37,513 nt of DNA. It comes from an uncultured Treponema sp. GTDB taxonomy: Bacteria; Spirochaetota; Spirochaetia; Treponematales; Treponemataceae. The stretch lies in NCBI GenBank assembly GCA_946411215.1, contig CAMKDH010000002.1, positions 1 through 37,513 on the forward strand, read 5' to 3'. The position numbers and the translations under genes were made by a program. Positions 1 through 9,600 of this stretch are shown in pieces; the stretch's first letter is position 1, and every line of letters starts with the position of its first letter. The notes beneath the pieces were generated by a model. The model was not told where the DNA came from. It saw nothing but the letters and a program-made list of their open reading frames with translations, and ran no database searches.

Positions 1-56
1 AGCCGGAAGTTGTTCAGAAGACTTTGCCACCAAAAGCTAAGAAGAATAAGAGATAG
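1..56 (+). CDS. yidC: Membrane protein insertase YidC, C-terminal tail only (partial)
   Basis: Frame 3 reads ...PEVVQKTLPPKAKKNKR-stop (tag at 54-56), a basic tail typical of YidC, directly upstream of jag. yidC-jag is a conserved gene order. Confidence 0.55.
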   Translation, partial: PEVVQKTLPPKAKKNKR

Positions 57-66
57 GAGATATAAA

Positions 67-771
67 ATGACTTACGAATATGAAGGAAAAACAGAGAGAG
101 AAGCAATTGAATTGGCTGCCAGCGAACTTGGACTCGAAAGAGATCAGTTTGATGTAGAAATTCTTGAAACTCAGAAAAACTCTCTTTTCAAAAAAGGATA
201 TGTAAAAATCAGAGTTCATACTCTTGAAGATGTAAAGCCATCTCACGCAATGTTTGATGACGGTGATGCTGAAGAAAAGCATTCACGCCTTGTTGCAGAT
301 CCACTTCCACAGGATGAGTTCGAAGAAAAGCTCATTGAATTCATTTCTAAGATTGTTGAAAAAATGGGTTACGATGTTAAAGTTCAGGTTTCTTACCGCG
401 AAGATAAAAAAATTGGAATTAAGATGGATTCTTCAAGTTCTTCAATTTTGATTGGACGCAAAGGAAAGAACCTTGATGCACTTCAGCTTCTTGCAAATAT
501 TTATGCAGGTCGCCTTGGACACGAAGAAGTTCGCGTAATTTTGGATACAGAAAACTACCGTATTCGCCGCGAAGAATCTCTTGTTCGTCTTGCATACACA
601 ACAGCAGATAAGGTTCGTTCACGCCGCAACTCAATTTTGCTTGAACCAATGAATCCTTTTGAACGCAGACTTATTCATACAACACTCAACGACATTCCTG
701 ATGTTGAAACCAAAAGTGAAGGCGATGGTTTATATAAGCAGGTAAGAGTATTGTATAAGGGAATTAGATAA
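67..771 (+). CDS. jag: RNA-binding protein Jag/KhpB (Jag-N, KH and R3H domains)
   Basis: MTYEYEGKTEREAIELAASELGLERDQFDVEIL (Jag-N), ILIGRKGKNLDALQLLANI (KH), R3H-like C-terminus. SD aggaga at 55-60. The ORF-track start at 10 reads through yidC DNA in another frame. Confidence 0.93.
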   Translation: MTYEYEGKTEREAIELAASELGLERDQFDVEILETQKNSLFKKGYVKIRVHTLEDVKPSHAMFDDGDAEEKHSRLVADPLPQDEFEEKLIEFISKIVEKMGYDVKVQVSYREDKKIGIKMDSSSSSILIGRKGKNLDALQLLANIYAGRLGHEEVRVILDTENYRIRREESLVRLAYTTADKVRSRRNSILLEPMNPFERRLIHTTLNDIPDVETKSEGDGLYKQVRVLYKGIR

Positions 772-842
772 GTCATTGCGAGTGAAGCGCGGCAATCCAT
801 TTTTTGAATAGATTGCCACGTCGTTATACTCCTCGCAATGAC
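772..842. repeat. Palindromic intergenic repeat, family A copy 1 (gtcattgcgag...ggcaatcca / gattgccacg...ctcgcaatgac)
   Basis: Inverted arms seen directly. Begins on the base after the jag stop codon. Confidence 0.85.
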
Positions 843-871
843 GAAGTTATACAAGCTCTTGAGGAGTTGAT

Positions 872-1666
872 TTGAAAAGATCTGTTTTTTTATTTACAAC
901 AACTTTGTTACTCGGAGTTTGTTCCAATATGTTCAGCCAGAATAAGGCTACCAGCAGCAATCCTGCAAGTTCTATAAGCGTACAGGATGTTGTTGGAGAC
1001 AAATACTATTCACAACTAATCAAAGACGGAAAAATCGTTCTTACACACGAGGATGGCAAAGGAAATTTAAAGCTCATTCCTCAATCACAATACGCAGGCA
1101 CTATAAAATCAAATCTTATTGAAAAAAAGCCAAAACATTTTTACTACACTTACGAAGCACTTTATTATTTACCAAAAACTATATCAGTTCAAAAATCCTC
1201 TGAAATTGCGCGTTCAATTTCTAAAATGACAGAAATCAATTATTACTCAAACACAAGACGCAAGGTAATACCTCTTTATAAAAAAGCATTTATGATAGAT
1301 AATGAAAAATCAACTGTTGCAATTGCCGACAACAATGCGGGAAATTGCGACGGTAAAATATATTACTGCCTTATGGATGATGCAAGCTTTGGCGAAACAA
1401 GATACAAGCTTACATACAGCCAGTCTGAAAGGGAGTTACTTACAGTATTTACAAATACAGATGATCTTGGCCTTGGACCAATTAGAGCCATCATGCCACA
1501 GGATCTTGTAATTAACCTTCTTATTCAGGAATGCGGGGACGGAATGGTTGTTTATCTTTGTGCAGACCTGGACAGCAAAAAAATGCCTGGAGTTCGCGGA
1601 AAGATTACAGAATCTATGACAGCCCGTATGGATGCCATAAGCGGTTGGTTTGCAAGCAAAATGTAA
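872..1666 (+). CDS. Secreted hypothetical protein
   Basis: TTG start with SD gaggag at 861-866; N-terminal signal-like sequence MKRSVFLFTTTLLLGVCSNMFSQ. Confidence 0.75.
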   Translation: MKRSVFLFTTTLLLGVCSNMFSQNKATSSNPASSISVQDVVGDKYYSQLIKDGKIVLTHEDGKGNLKLIPQSQYAGTIKSNLIEKKPKHFYYTYEALYYLPKTISVQKSSEIARSISKMTEINYYSNTRRKVIPLYKKAFMIDNEKSTVAIADNNAGNCDGKIYYCLMDDASFGETRYKLTYSQSERELLTVFTNTDDLGLGPIRAIMPQDLVINLLIQECGDGMVVYLCADLDSKKMPGVRGKITESMTARMDAISGWFASKM

Positions 1667-1678
1667 TTGGAGGATATT

Positions 1679-2842
1679 TTGAAAAAGGTAACATCACTTG
1701 TGGTGGCTTTAATGGCATTAACATGTCTTTCTTGCTGCAGCACAAAAAAGGAAAACAAAAACACAACTTCTGAAAAGAAGCAGGAAACTGTAATTTCGGA
1801 AGCAAAACCTAAGGAAGAAAAAAAATCATCAAAGAAAAAACAGGAGATAAAAATGAGTGCAGAAACTTTAGAAGCTTTAAAAGGCAAAGAAGGATTGTTT
1901 GCAGTACTTCAGACAGAAAAAGGACAGATTGTTTTAGAGTTGTTCTTTAAAGAAACACCAATGACAGTAGCCAATTTTGTTGGTTTGGCAGAAGGAACCT
2001 TGGATGCTGCAAAGGGAGAACCTTTCTATGACGGACTTACATTCCATCGTGTAATTTCTGATTTTATGATTCAGGGTGGAGACCCACAGGGTAACGGTAC
2101 TGGTGGCCCTGGATATAAGTTTGCAGATGAGTTTGTAGACGGATATATTTTTGATAAGCCTGGTAAGCTTGCTATGGCAAACAGCGGTGCAAATACAAAC
2201 GGAAGTCAGTTCTTTATTACACATGTTCCAACAGACTGGCTCAACTACAAGCACACAATTTTTGGACAGGTTGTAACAGGCCAGGATATTGTAGATGCAG
2301 TTGAACAGGGCGATCATATTCAGGCATTACAGATTATTCGACAGGGTGCCGAAGCAGAAAAGTTCACAGTAACTCAGGACAGCTTTAACAAGCTCAAGGC
2401 CGAAGGTGAAAAGAAAGCTTCTAAGTTTGCAGAAGAACAGGCTGCCCGCGAAGCAAAACGCGCAGAAGAACAGCTTAAAGAAATCACTAAGGGATATGAA
2501 AAATCAAAAGAAGGTATTTACTTTAAGATTGCAGAAAAAGGCGCTGGTGACAAAGTAGGAAAGGGAAAGAACGTTACTGTTGGATATATGGGATACCTTG
2601 TAGACGGAACCTTATTTGATGCTTCTAGAGAATTCCACCCACAGGGACACGATCCATTAAGCTTTACAACAGGTGCCGGCCAGATGATTCCTGGATTTGA
2701 TTTTATGGTTCAGGACATGCAGAAAGGCGAAGTTCGTAAAACTGTAATTCCTCCTGCACTTGCTTATGGTGAAAGAGGATATCCTGGAGTAATTCCTGGC
2801 AACGCATATATTTGCTTTGATATTAAAGTTTTGGATTTTTAA
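1679..2842 (+). CDS. Dual-family peptidyl-prolyl isomerase lipoprotein: cyclophilin domain followed by FKBP domain
   Basis: Lipobox-like ALTCLSCCS; cyclophilin motifs (TVANFVGLAEGT, FHRVISDFMIQGGDPQGNGTGGPGY, ANSGANTNGSQFFIT); FKBP motifs (VTVGYMGYLVDGTLFDAS, MIPGFDFMVQDMQKGEVRKTVIPPALAYGERG). TTG start at 1679 preceded by SD ggagg at 1669-1673. Confidence 0.92.
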   Translation: MKKVTSLVVALMALTCLSCCSTKKENKNTTSEKKQETVISEAKPKEEKKSSKKKQEIKMSAETLEALKGKEGLFAVLQTEKGQIVLELFFKETPMTVANFVGLAEGTLDAAKGEPFYDGLTFHRVISDFMIQGGDPQGNGTGGPGYKFADEFVDGYIFDKPGKLAMANSGANTNGSQFFITHVPTDWLNYKHTIFGQVVTGQDIVDAVEQGDHIQALQIIRQGAEAEKFTVTQDSFNKLKAEGEKKASKFAEEQAAREAKRAEEQLKEITKGYEKSKEGIYFKIAEKGAGDKVGKGKNVTVGYMGYLVDGTLFDASREFHPQGHDPLSFTTGAGQMIPGFDFMVQDMQKGEVRKTVIPPALAYGERGYPGVIPGNAYICFDIKVLDF

Positions 2843-2859
2843 TTTAAGCAGGAAATAAT

Positions 2860-3753
2860 ATGCTGAACGAGTTAGAACTTTCTAAAAAAACAATTTTCTC
2901 TTTTGAAGTTTTTCCTCCAAAAAAGGACATGCCCATAGACACAATTTTTTCTACACTTGATGAGCTTAAAGGTCTTAATCCCGATTTTATTTCGGTAACA
3001 TTTGGTGCAGGTGGAAGTTCTAACAGTCAAAACTCGATTGCAATTGCAAAAAGAATTAAAGAAGTTTGCAAGGTTGAACCTGTTATTCATATGCCATGTA
3101 TAAACATGACAAAACAGGATGCCACAGAAGTTCTGGAACAGTTTGATACAGCAGGAATAGATAATATTCTTGCTCTTCGTGGTGACAGAATTGAAGGCAA
3201 AGAACCTTGCAACGACTTTAAGTATGCAAGCGAGCTTATTTCATTTATAAAAGATTATGAAAACAAGAAGGGTGGCAAAAAGTTCAACATTTTAGCGGCC
3301 TGCTACCCTGAGCTTCATCCAGAATCAAAATCGGTTTACGATGATATTGATTTTTTAAAGACAAAGGTTGACGCCGGCGCTACACACCTTCTTTCCCAGC
3401 TGTTTTTTGACAACAGTCAGTTCTACCGCTTTTTGGAACGCTGCCAGATAAAAGGAATTAATGTTCCTGTAGAAGCTGGTATTATGCCTGTTACAAATAA
3501 AAAATCGGTAGAGCGCATGGTAAGCATGACAAACGCCAGACTTCCTAAAAAATTTACAGATATGATGGAAAGATATGCCGACTGCCCTGAAGCAATCCGT
3601 GACGCAGGTATTGCCTACGCAATTGATCAGATTGTAGATTTGATTACTCATGGTGTTCAGGGAATCCACCTTTACACCATGAATAATCCTCTGGTAGCCC
3701 GCAGAATCTACGAAGCCACCAGAAGTTTGTTTAATGTAAGTCCTATTAGATAA
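2860..3753 (+). CDS. metF: 5,10-methylenetetrahydrofolate reductase
   Basis: FSFEVFPPKKD, SVTFGAGGS, NILALRGD, GIMPVTN and GIHLYTMN motifs of the MTHFR family. Confidence 0.92.
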   Translation: MLNELELSKKTIFSFEVFPPKKDMPIDTIFSTLDELKGLNPDFISVTFGAGGSSNSQNSIAIAKRIKEVCKVEPVIHMPCINMTKQDATEVLEQFDTAGIDNILALRGDRIEGKEPCNDFKYASELISFIKDYENKKGGKKFNILAACYPELHPESKSVYDDIDFLKTKVDAGATHLLSQLFFDNSQFYRFLERCQIKGINVPVEAGIMPVTNKKSVERMVSMTNARLPKKFTDMMERYADCPEAIRDAGIAYAIDQIVDLITHGVQGIHLYTMNNPLVARRIYEATRSLFNVSPIR

Positions 3754-5146
3754 CTCCAATACCAGTAAGAAGAATTACAAACAGGAGAATTGGGGCAACA
3801 AACTTAAGCATGATAATGTAAAGTGTTTTGCGGCCAAATTTTTCACCGTTGAGTGTAACTTCATCAATAACTGTATTAGGCTTAGCAACCCAACCAATAA
3901 GAATACATGTAAGAATTCCAACGATTGGCATGAGTACGTTGTTACTTGCATAGTCAAGAATATCAAGAACCTGACCAGTTGAACCTGTAGGGAACAACAA
4001 TTCAAAGTAAAGTACGTTGTATCCAAGACAAACAATCAATGAAACGACAGCAGAAGCTCCTGCCATAACAAGTGTTGCCTTTTTGCGGTCCCACTTGAAC
4101 TTATCCATCATACTTGATGTGATTGCTTCAAGAAGAGAAACTGCAGATGTAAGTGCTGCGAACAATACCATTACAAAGAAAATCAAACCAAGGAACTCGC
4201 CGAACTTTCCAAGAGAAGCAAATACTTTTGGAAGTGTTACGAACATAAGTCCTGGACCTGCAGACATTCCTTCGCGGCCAGAGAAAGCAAATACTGCTGG
4301 AATAATCATGAGTCCGGCAAGCATAGCAATTCCTGTATCGAAGATTTCAATCTGGTTTACTGATTTTCCGAGGTTTACGTCTTTCTTCATGTATGAACCG
4401 TAAGCAACCATAATACCCATAGCAATAGAAAGTGAGTAGAAAAGCTGACCCATTGCATCGAGACAAACTGTAAGGAACTTTTTAACTGTAAGGCCCTTGA
4501 AGTCTGGGATAAAATAAATTGCAGCTCCCTGAAGACCTGTTCTTGTAATTCCTGTTTCTGGATCTGTGTATTTAATGAACAAAGCATAAATAGAGATGAA
4601 AAGAACGATGATTACAAGAATTGGCATGAGAACTTTAGAATATTTTTCAATTCCCTGTTCAACGCCTTTATAAACAATTACAAAGCACAAGAGGGCAAAC
4701 AAAATTGTGAAGAATATTGGCTGCCACTGTGCTGTAATGAATCCTGTAAAGAATCCGTCCTGAACTGCGGCCTGACCCTGGAATGCAAGATAAGTTGCCA
4801 TATACTTGATTACCCATCCGCCGATTACACAATAGTAAGGATAGATAATGAAAGGTACAACAAATGAGAATACTCCAAGGAATCCCCAGGCTGGATTGAT
4901 TTTCTTATAAGCTGTAAGAGGGCTTTCCTGTGTTTTACGTCCAATTGAAATTTCTGTAATCAAAAGTGTAAAACCAAAGGTGAGTGCAAGCACAAGATAA
5001 ACGACCAGGAATAATCCGCCTCCATCTTTTGCTGCAAGATAAGGGAAGCGCCAGATGTTTCCAAGACCTACAGCACTTCCTGCCGCCGCAAGAACGAATC
5101 CGATTGAACCGGTAAACGAGTTGCGTGGTTTGATTTCGTTTTCCAT
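3746..5146 (-). CDS. Neurotransmitter:sodium symporter (NSS/SNF) family transporter
   Basis: GSIGFVLAAAGSAVGLGNIWRFPYLAAKDGGG signature; multiple TM segments. Confidence 0.93.
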   Translation of the reverse strand: MENEIKPRNSFTGSIGFVLAAAGSAVGLGNIWRFPYLAAKDGGGLFLVVYLVLALTFGFTLLITEISIGRKTQESPLTAYKKINPAWGFLGVFSFVVPFIIYPYYCVIGGWVIKYMATYLAFQGQAAVQDGFFTGFITAQWQPIFFTILFALLCFVIVYKGVEQGIEKYSKVLMPILVIIVLFISIYALFIKYTDPETGITRTGLQGAAIYFIPDFKGLTVKKFLTVCLDAMGQLFYSLSIAMGIMVAYGSYMKKDVNLGKSVNQIEIFDTGIAMLAGLMIIPAVFAFSGREGMSAGPGLMFVTLPKVFASLGKFGEFLGLIFFVMVLFAALTSAVSLLEAITSSMMDKFKWDRKKATLVMAGASAVVSLIVCLGYNVLYFELLFPTGSTGQVLDILDYASNNVLMPIVGILTCILIGWVAKPNTVIDEVTLNGEKFGRKTLYIIMLKFVAPILLFVILLTGIGVI

Positions 5147-5218
5147 AACAAATCTCCTTGTTTTTAATTAGACATTATAAGATTTTATTATATCATAGGA
5201 GGGGGAAGTTGTAAAATC

Positions 5219-5263
5219 GATCCTTCGACAGACTCAGGGACCACAATTATATAGGCTCAGGGA
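5219..5263. repeat. Remnant of a TTCGACA-ACTCAGG-type palindromic repeat (family C)
   Basis: tccttcgacagactcagggaccacaattatataggctcaggga; same core as the copy at 28102-28134. Confidence 0.5.
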
Positions 5264-5302
5264 ACTCTTTAAAAAAATGTCAAAATCACCGATAATAAAC
5301 TT

Positions 5303-6532
5303 ATGGCTAAGAAAAACTCTAAAAAAATGAACAAAAAAACTGAACAATCACAAAAGAGAAATAAGATTATTAAATTGGTTGCAATTATTGTTGTAGCGCT
5401 TGCTGTTGTTATAAGCGGTATTACGGCAACCGTTTCGACTATAAAAAAGAAGAAGGCCGAAAAAACTGTACGTATTGCGTTTTACGGACTTTCTGAAGAA
5501 TATGTAAATATTTTAAAAGAAAAGATTCCTGTGGAAGACAAAATCATTTTGAAAATGGATGTGCTTTCGGAAGGTGCAATTGATCTTGCTGCTATAAAAG
5601 AAAAATATGATATGCTTTTTACATGGAAGGGCGAAGTTACAGATTCATTGGAAGCTTCGAGCGAAGACATTCCTGCAAAGATTGTTGAAACTATGCCAAC
5701 CAGCTTGCGCAACAAAAAGTGTGTACCAATTCTTTTGGATCACTGTGAACTTGCATACAGCAAAACAGTTGTTCAAAATACAACAGAAAACTTGCCATCG
5801 AGCTTTCCAACATTTTTGAATTATTTGAGCCAGGCAAAAAATCAGGTATTCAGTCCATTTTTCTGTGCAGGTGCAGATGACAGAATTCTTACCGCATTTG
5901 TAGGAAGCCTTATAGAAGCTATGGGCGGTATAAAGGCTTATAAAAATCTTATTACTGAATTAAAAAACGGAACAGAATTTGAAGAACTGTTAGATAAGGA
6001 TCTTGGTTCTCCAAATGTAACCTTGCGTTCTGTACTTGATATGCTTAAATCCTGGCCAAAGGATGGTCTTACACATCCTGCGTGGTTCAACGGACAAAAA
6101 AATGATCTTATTTATTTTGCAGAGGAAAACCATATTGGAGTATTTTTTACTTTCTTAAGTGATCACAGAAATATTCAGTATGGAACAATCAGTAAATTTG
6201 AATCATTCGTTGTTCCACCAGCTTCTTCAACAATTGAATACGGAATTATTGCTCCTGCAATTTCCTGTATGCTTTTGACAGATAACTCAAATTGTAAACG
6301 ATATCTTGGTGAATTTTTTACCGAAGATGCTCAGATGGAATTGTCAAACCTTACAAAGCTTGCACCTGTTCATTCAAGAGCACAGGCATACGACAGACAG
6401 GCTGATGATGTACGCTTCTGGGCCGCTTCTTGTCCTGGTGGAGCTTTGCCAGATCTTTATCTTGCAGTATATCAGCGAAATCCAACTGCATTTGCTGAGT
6501 TTGCAAGAAATATTAGAAGCTCAATAAAATAG
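5303..6532 (+). CDS. Membrane-anchored extracellular protein resembling an ABC solute-binding protein
   Basis: Lys-rich N-terminus plus single TM (IIKLVAIIVVALAVVISGITATV), then an SBP-like domain pattern (VRIAFYGLSEEYVNILKE..., late Pro/Gly-rich helical region). Family not certain. Confidence 0.6.
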   Translation: MAKKNSKKMNKKTEQSQKRNKIIKLVAIIVVALAVVISGITATVSTIKKKKAEKTVRIAFYGLSEEYVNILKEKIPVEDKIILKMDVLSEGAIDLAAIKEKYDMLFTWKGEVTDSLEASSEDIPAKIVETMPTSLRNKKCVPILLDHCELAYSKTVVQNTTENLPSSFPTFLNYLSQAKNQVFSPFFCAGADDRILTAFVGSLIEAMGGIKAYKNLITELKNGTEFEELLDKDLGSPNVTLRSVLDMLKSWPKDGLTHPAWFNGQKNDLIYFAEENHIGVFFTFLSDHRNIQYGTISKFESFVVPPASSTIEYGIIAPAISCMLLTDNSNCKRYLGEFFTEDAQMELSNLTKLAPVHSRAQAYDRQADDVRFWAASCPGGALPDLYLAVYQRNPTAFAEFARNIRSSIK

Positions 6533-6643
6533 CAAAATTTTGTAAAAAATCCAAATTTCTCAAGTCGAAAATCAAATTTTCCGAAAATCAAAGGTACGAA
6601 TAGTTATTTTCATATCGTAAAGGGTTTACGGAGGAATGCGTAT

Positions 6644-9600
6644 ATGAAACTTCAAAAAGTTTTTCTTAAAAACGCGTTAATTTTTATATTTCTTTTTTCA
6701 ATTATTTCTATAATTTCTTGTGAAATAGGGTTAGGTGCAGCTGTAGATATTCAGCCACCAGGATTAACAATTGATAACCCTAAAATGAATTCTATTATCA
6801 GAGATAGTTTTGCTATTACAGGGTCTTGGAACGATGACGGTTCCATAGACGATGTATATGCAATATTAAAAAGAACAGACGGAAAACTTGTAGACGGAGT
6901 TCATGAAGAAAAACGAATTCAAGGCGAGTGGTCTTCAAGCGATGACGATAGGAATAAAGGTTCCTGGAAAGTAATTGTTGAACCGTTATCTGAAACAGAA
7001 AAACTTTTAGATGGAATATACCAGGCAACAGTTTATATTCAGGATAAAAGTAAACACATAACAACGCAAACCTCCTCTTTTACAATTGATAATACTCCTC
7101 CGGTTATTGTAATTACCCGACCGTCGACATCTATAAACGCAAAATCATTTGATACTTATGGACAGCTTTTTACTCTGGAAGGACAAGCCGCTGATGATAA
7201 TAACGTAAGCCTCATAGAAGTTCAGGTATATAACGACGAAGCTTGTACAGATTTTAATCATTCTATTTCGCTCAAAAATGTCCCTAATTCTATAAATATG
7301 GATGCCGCAATTTATGATAAAGAACAGGGCGGTTATATAAGTCAGGATGAAGAGAAATATGTTTTTGAAGTTCCTTTAGAGCAAGCAGGAAGTGGTAAAG
7401 AATTTTATTGTAAAATCGTTGCGTATGACGGAGCACAAAAATATCCTATAGATGAAAACGAAAAACAGGACTCCGATGAAAAGGGAAATAATGCAGATTA
7501 TTATTATCTGTATAAAGATATAGCAACTGTTGTTCTTCAGAATTATAAAATCACAGAAGTCTATTCAATTCTTAATGGCACTTATTCTTCAGAAAATTCC
7601 AGAAGCGCAATAACACCAGAGGAAGTTATAGAGCTTATTGGTTCTGAGGAACTTAAGACTTCAATTGGTAAATTTATTTTAAATCCAACAAACAATCCTA
7701 CTTTCCAGATAACAGGTAGAAGTCCTCTGCTTTTGAATGGTGAAGATTTTATAGACGCAAAGAATGATGTTTCAAACGGTGGACAGATTGTTGTAGAAGT
7801 TTCTCCTGGTCTTGATGGAATTCTTTTGGATGAAGAAAGCCTTAAGGTTTATGCACAAAAATGTGATGCAAATGGAAAGGTTGCCGAAGGCACTCCAAAA
7901 ATTTATTTCACAGATGCGTCCGTTCAGGAAAGCGGAACTTCGTATCGTTTTTCAATAATAATCAGACGCAGTGATGGTTTTGAAATTGGCGGCAACTATA
8001 TAGTTGGTGTAGAAGGTCATGATCAGAGCACAACAAAAAATCCTGTTGAACCGGCTGGAAAAGCATATGGTTTTCATATGGCAAGCTCCGGAAATGCACC
8101 TGCTCTTGAAGTAACAACGCCAGCTTCTGGAGAAGATGTTTATAAACGCGCGGGGCAGAGTCAGATTTTTAGCGGAACTATTCAGGTAGAAGCAGGTGTG
8201 CCTGTTTTAAACATTTATAAAACTGGAGTAGAAGATCCTATAATTACTAAAAACTTTACACTTGCAGATGCTATAACTTTGAATTCAAGAACTGAATATA
8301 GCTTTAGTGAGGAAGTTAGTGATTTTGGAACTACAAGCGGAAAACAGGTTTACAAGTTAGTTGCTTCTTTTGATGGAGTTACTTCTCCTATTGTAGAACG
8401 CGAAATTATTTTTGATGTATCGGCTCCTGAAATTTCAATTACTCAACCACAACTGGCAAACAAATATGATGAAGATGGAAATATTGTTACTACTTCTAAA
8501 TTTGTAAACGGAACTATTGCTTTTGAAATTTCTGCAAAAGATAGAGGTGGTGCGGGTCTTGGTAATGCTTCAAACCCTTCACAGGCAACTGCAAAATATG
8601 AAGTTCTTGTTGAGGGGCAAGCGGTTCTTTCTGAAGAGATTAATCTTGAAAATGATGTAGCTGTTGCTGTTGATACAACAAATCCAAAAATTAATGGAAA
8701 GACTTTTATTTTTAGAGTAACTGCACAAGACAACGCAGGAAACCTTGGCGTGTCTAATGATGAAAACTTCACCTATTTTGCAGATCAGAATACCGATGTT
8801 CCATATTTTGTAAAACATATTCTTTCGGCCGAAGAAATTTCTGACGGTAAAAAAGATTTTGATTTTAACATGACACAGATTTCGGCTTACAACAGTCTTA
8901 ATAAAACAAACAAGCTTGGAACTGTAACAAAAGGTGATTACTTAAAATTCAGATGTTATGATGATGATGGAACAGTAAGAATAACTATTAAGAATAAGAG
9001 ATTGGTTTCAAACACACAGAGCGATTGGGAAAATAATATTAACAATCTTATTACTGTATATAATAAAACAAAAGATACAAAAGCTCTTACAGAATTTGAT
9101 GATTATCAATTTCCGAACACTGATGATGACTGCGGATTTTATGAATATGTAATAATTCTGAGCGATGGAAATAAAACAGAAACAATAGGACCATTCCTTG
9201 TTAATGTTGCAAAGGATAAAGCCACAATTAAAGTTGAAGTTTCTCCAGAGTATGCAAGAGATGAAAATAATTTTTCAAATAAAATTACAATAACACCTTC
9301 TATGCCGCCTTATAGTGCTTACAGAAAAATTGAAGGCAATGTAGATGCAGAAGGAAATCTTATAATTGAAAATCTGCCTATTGGAACAGAAACATCACCA
9401 GGGGTTTATGAATTTTCAGACCTTGAAGTAACAGATGAATTAAATGCATCACAACTTTTGGCAAATGAAAATCCTGTAATTTATTATGTTGTAGATGGAA
9501 ATAATCAGGCAAGTACAGAGTTTAAAGTAATTCTCAAAAAAGATAATGATGCACCAGAAACAGTAACCATTACAGCGCCTCCTGCAGGAAAAATAAATAA

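Noticed and set aside
772-842. Copy 1 of the repeat as a simple jag terminator
   Set aside because: Hairpin is long and imperfect, with no T tract immediately after it, and the same sequence occurs at start-codon-proximal sites, so a repeat element explains it better.
1934-2317. 127-aa minus-strand ORF over the cyclophilin domain
   Set aside because: Antisense to conserved PPIase motifs; no independent support.
2843-2859. Possible riboswitch upstream of metF
   Set aside because: Only 17 bp separate it from the preceding gene; no room for a structured leader.
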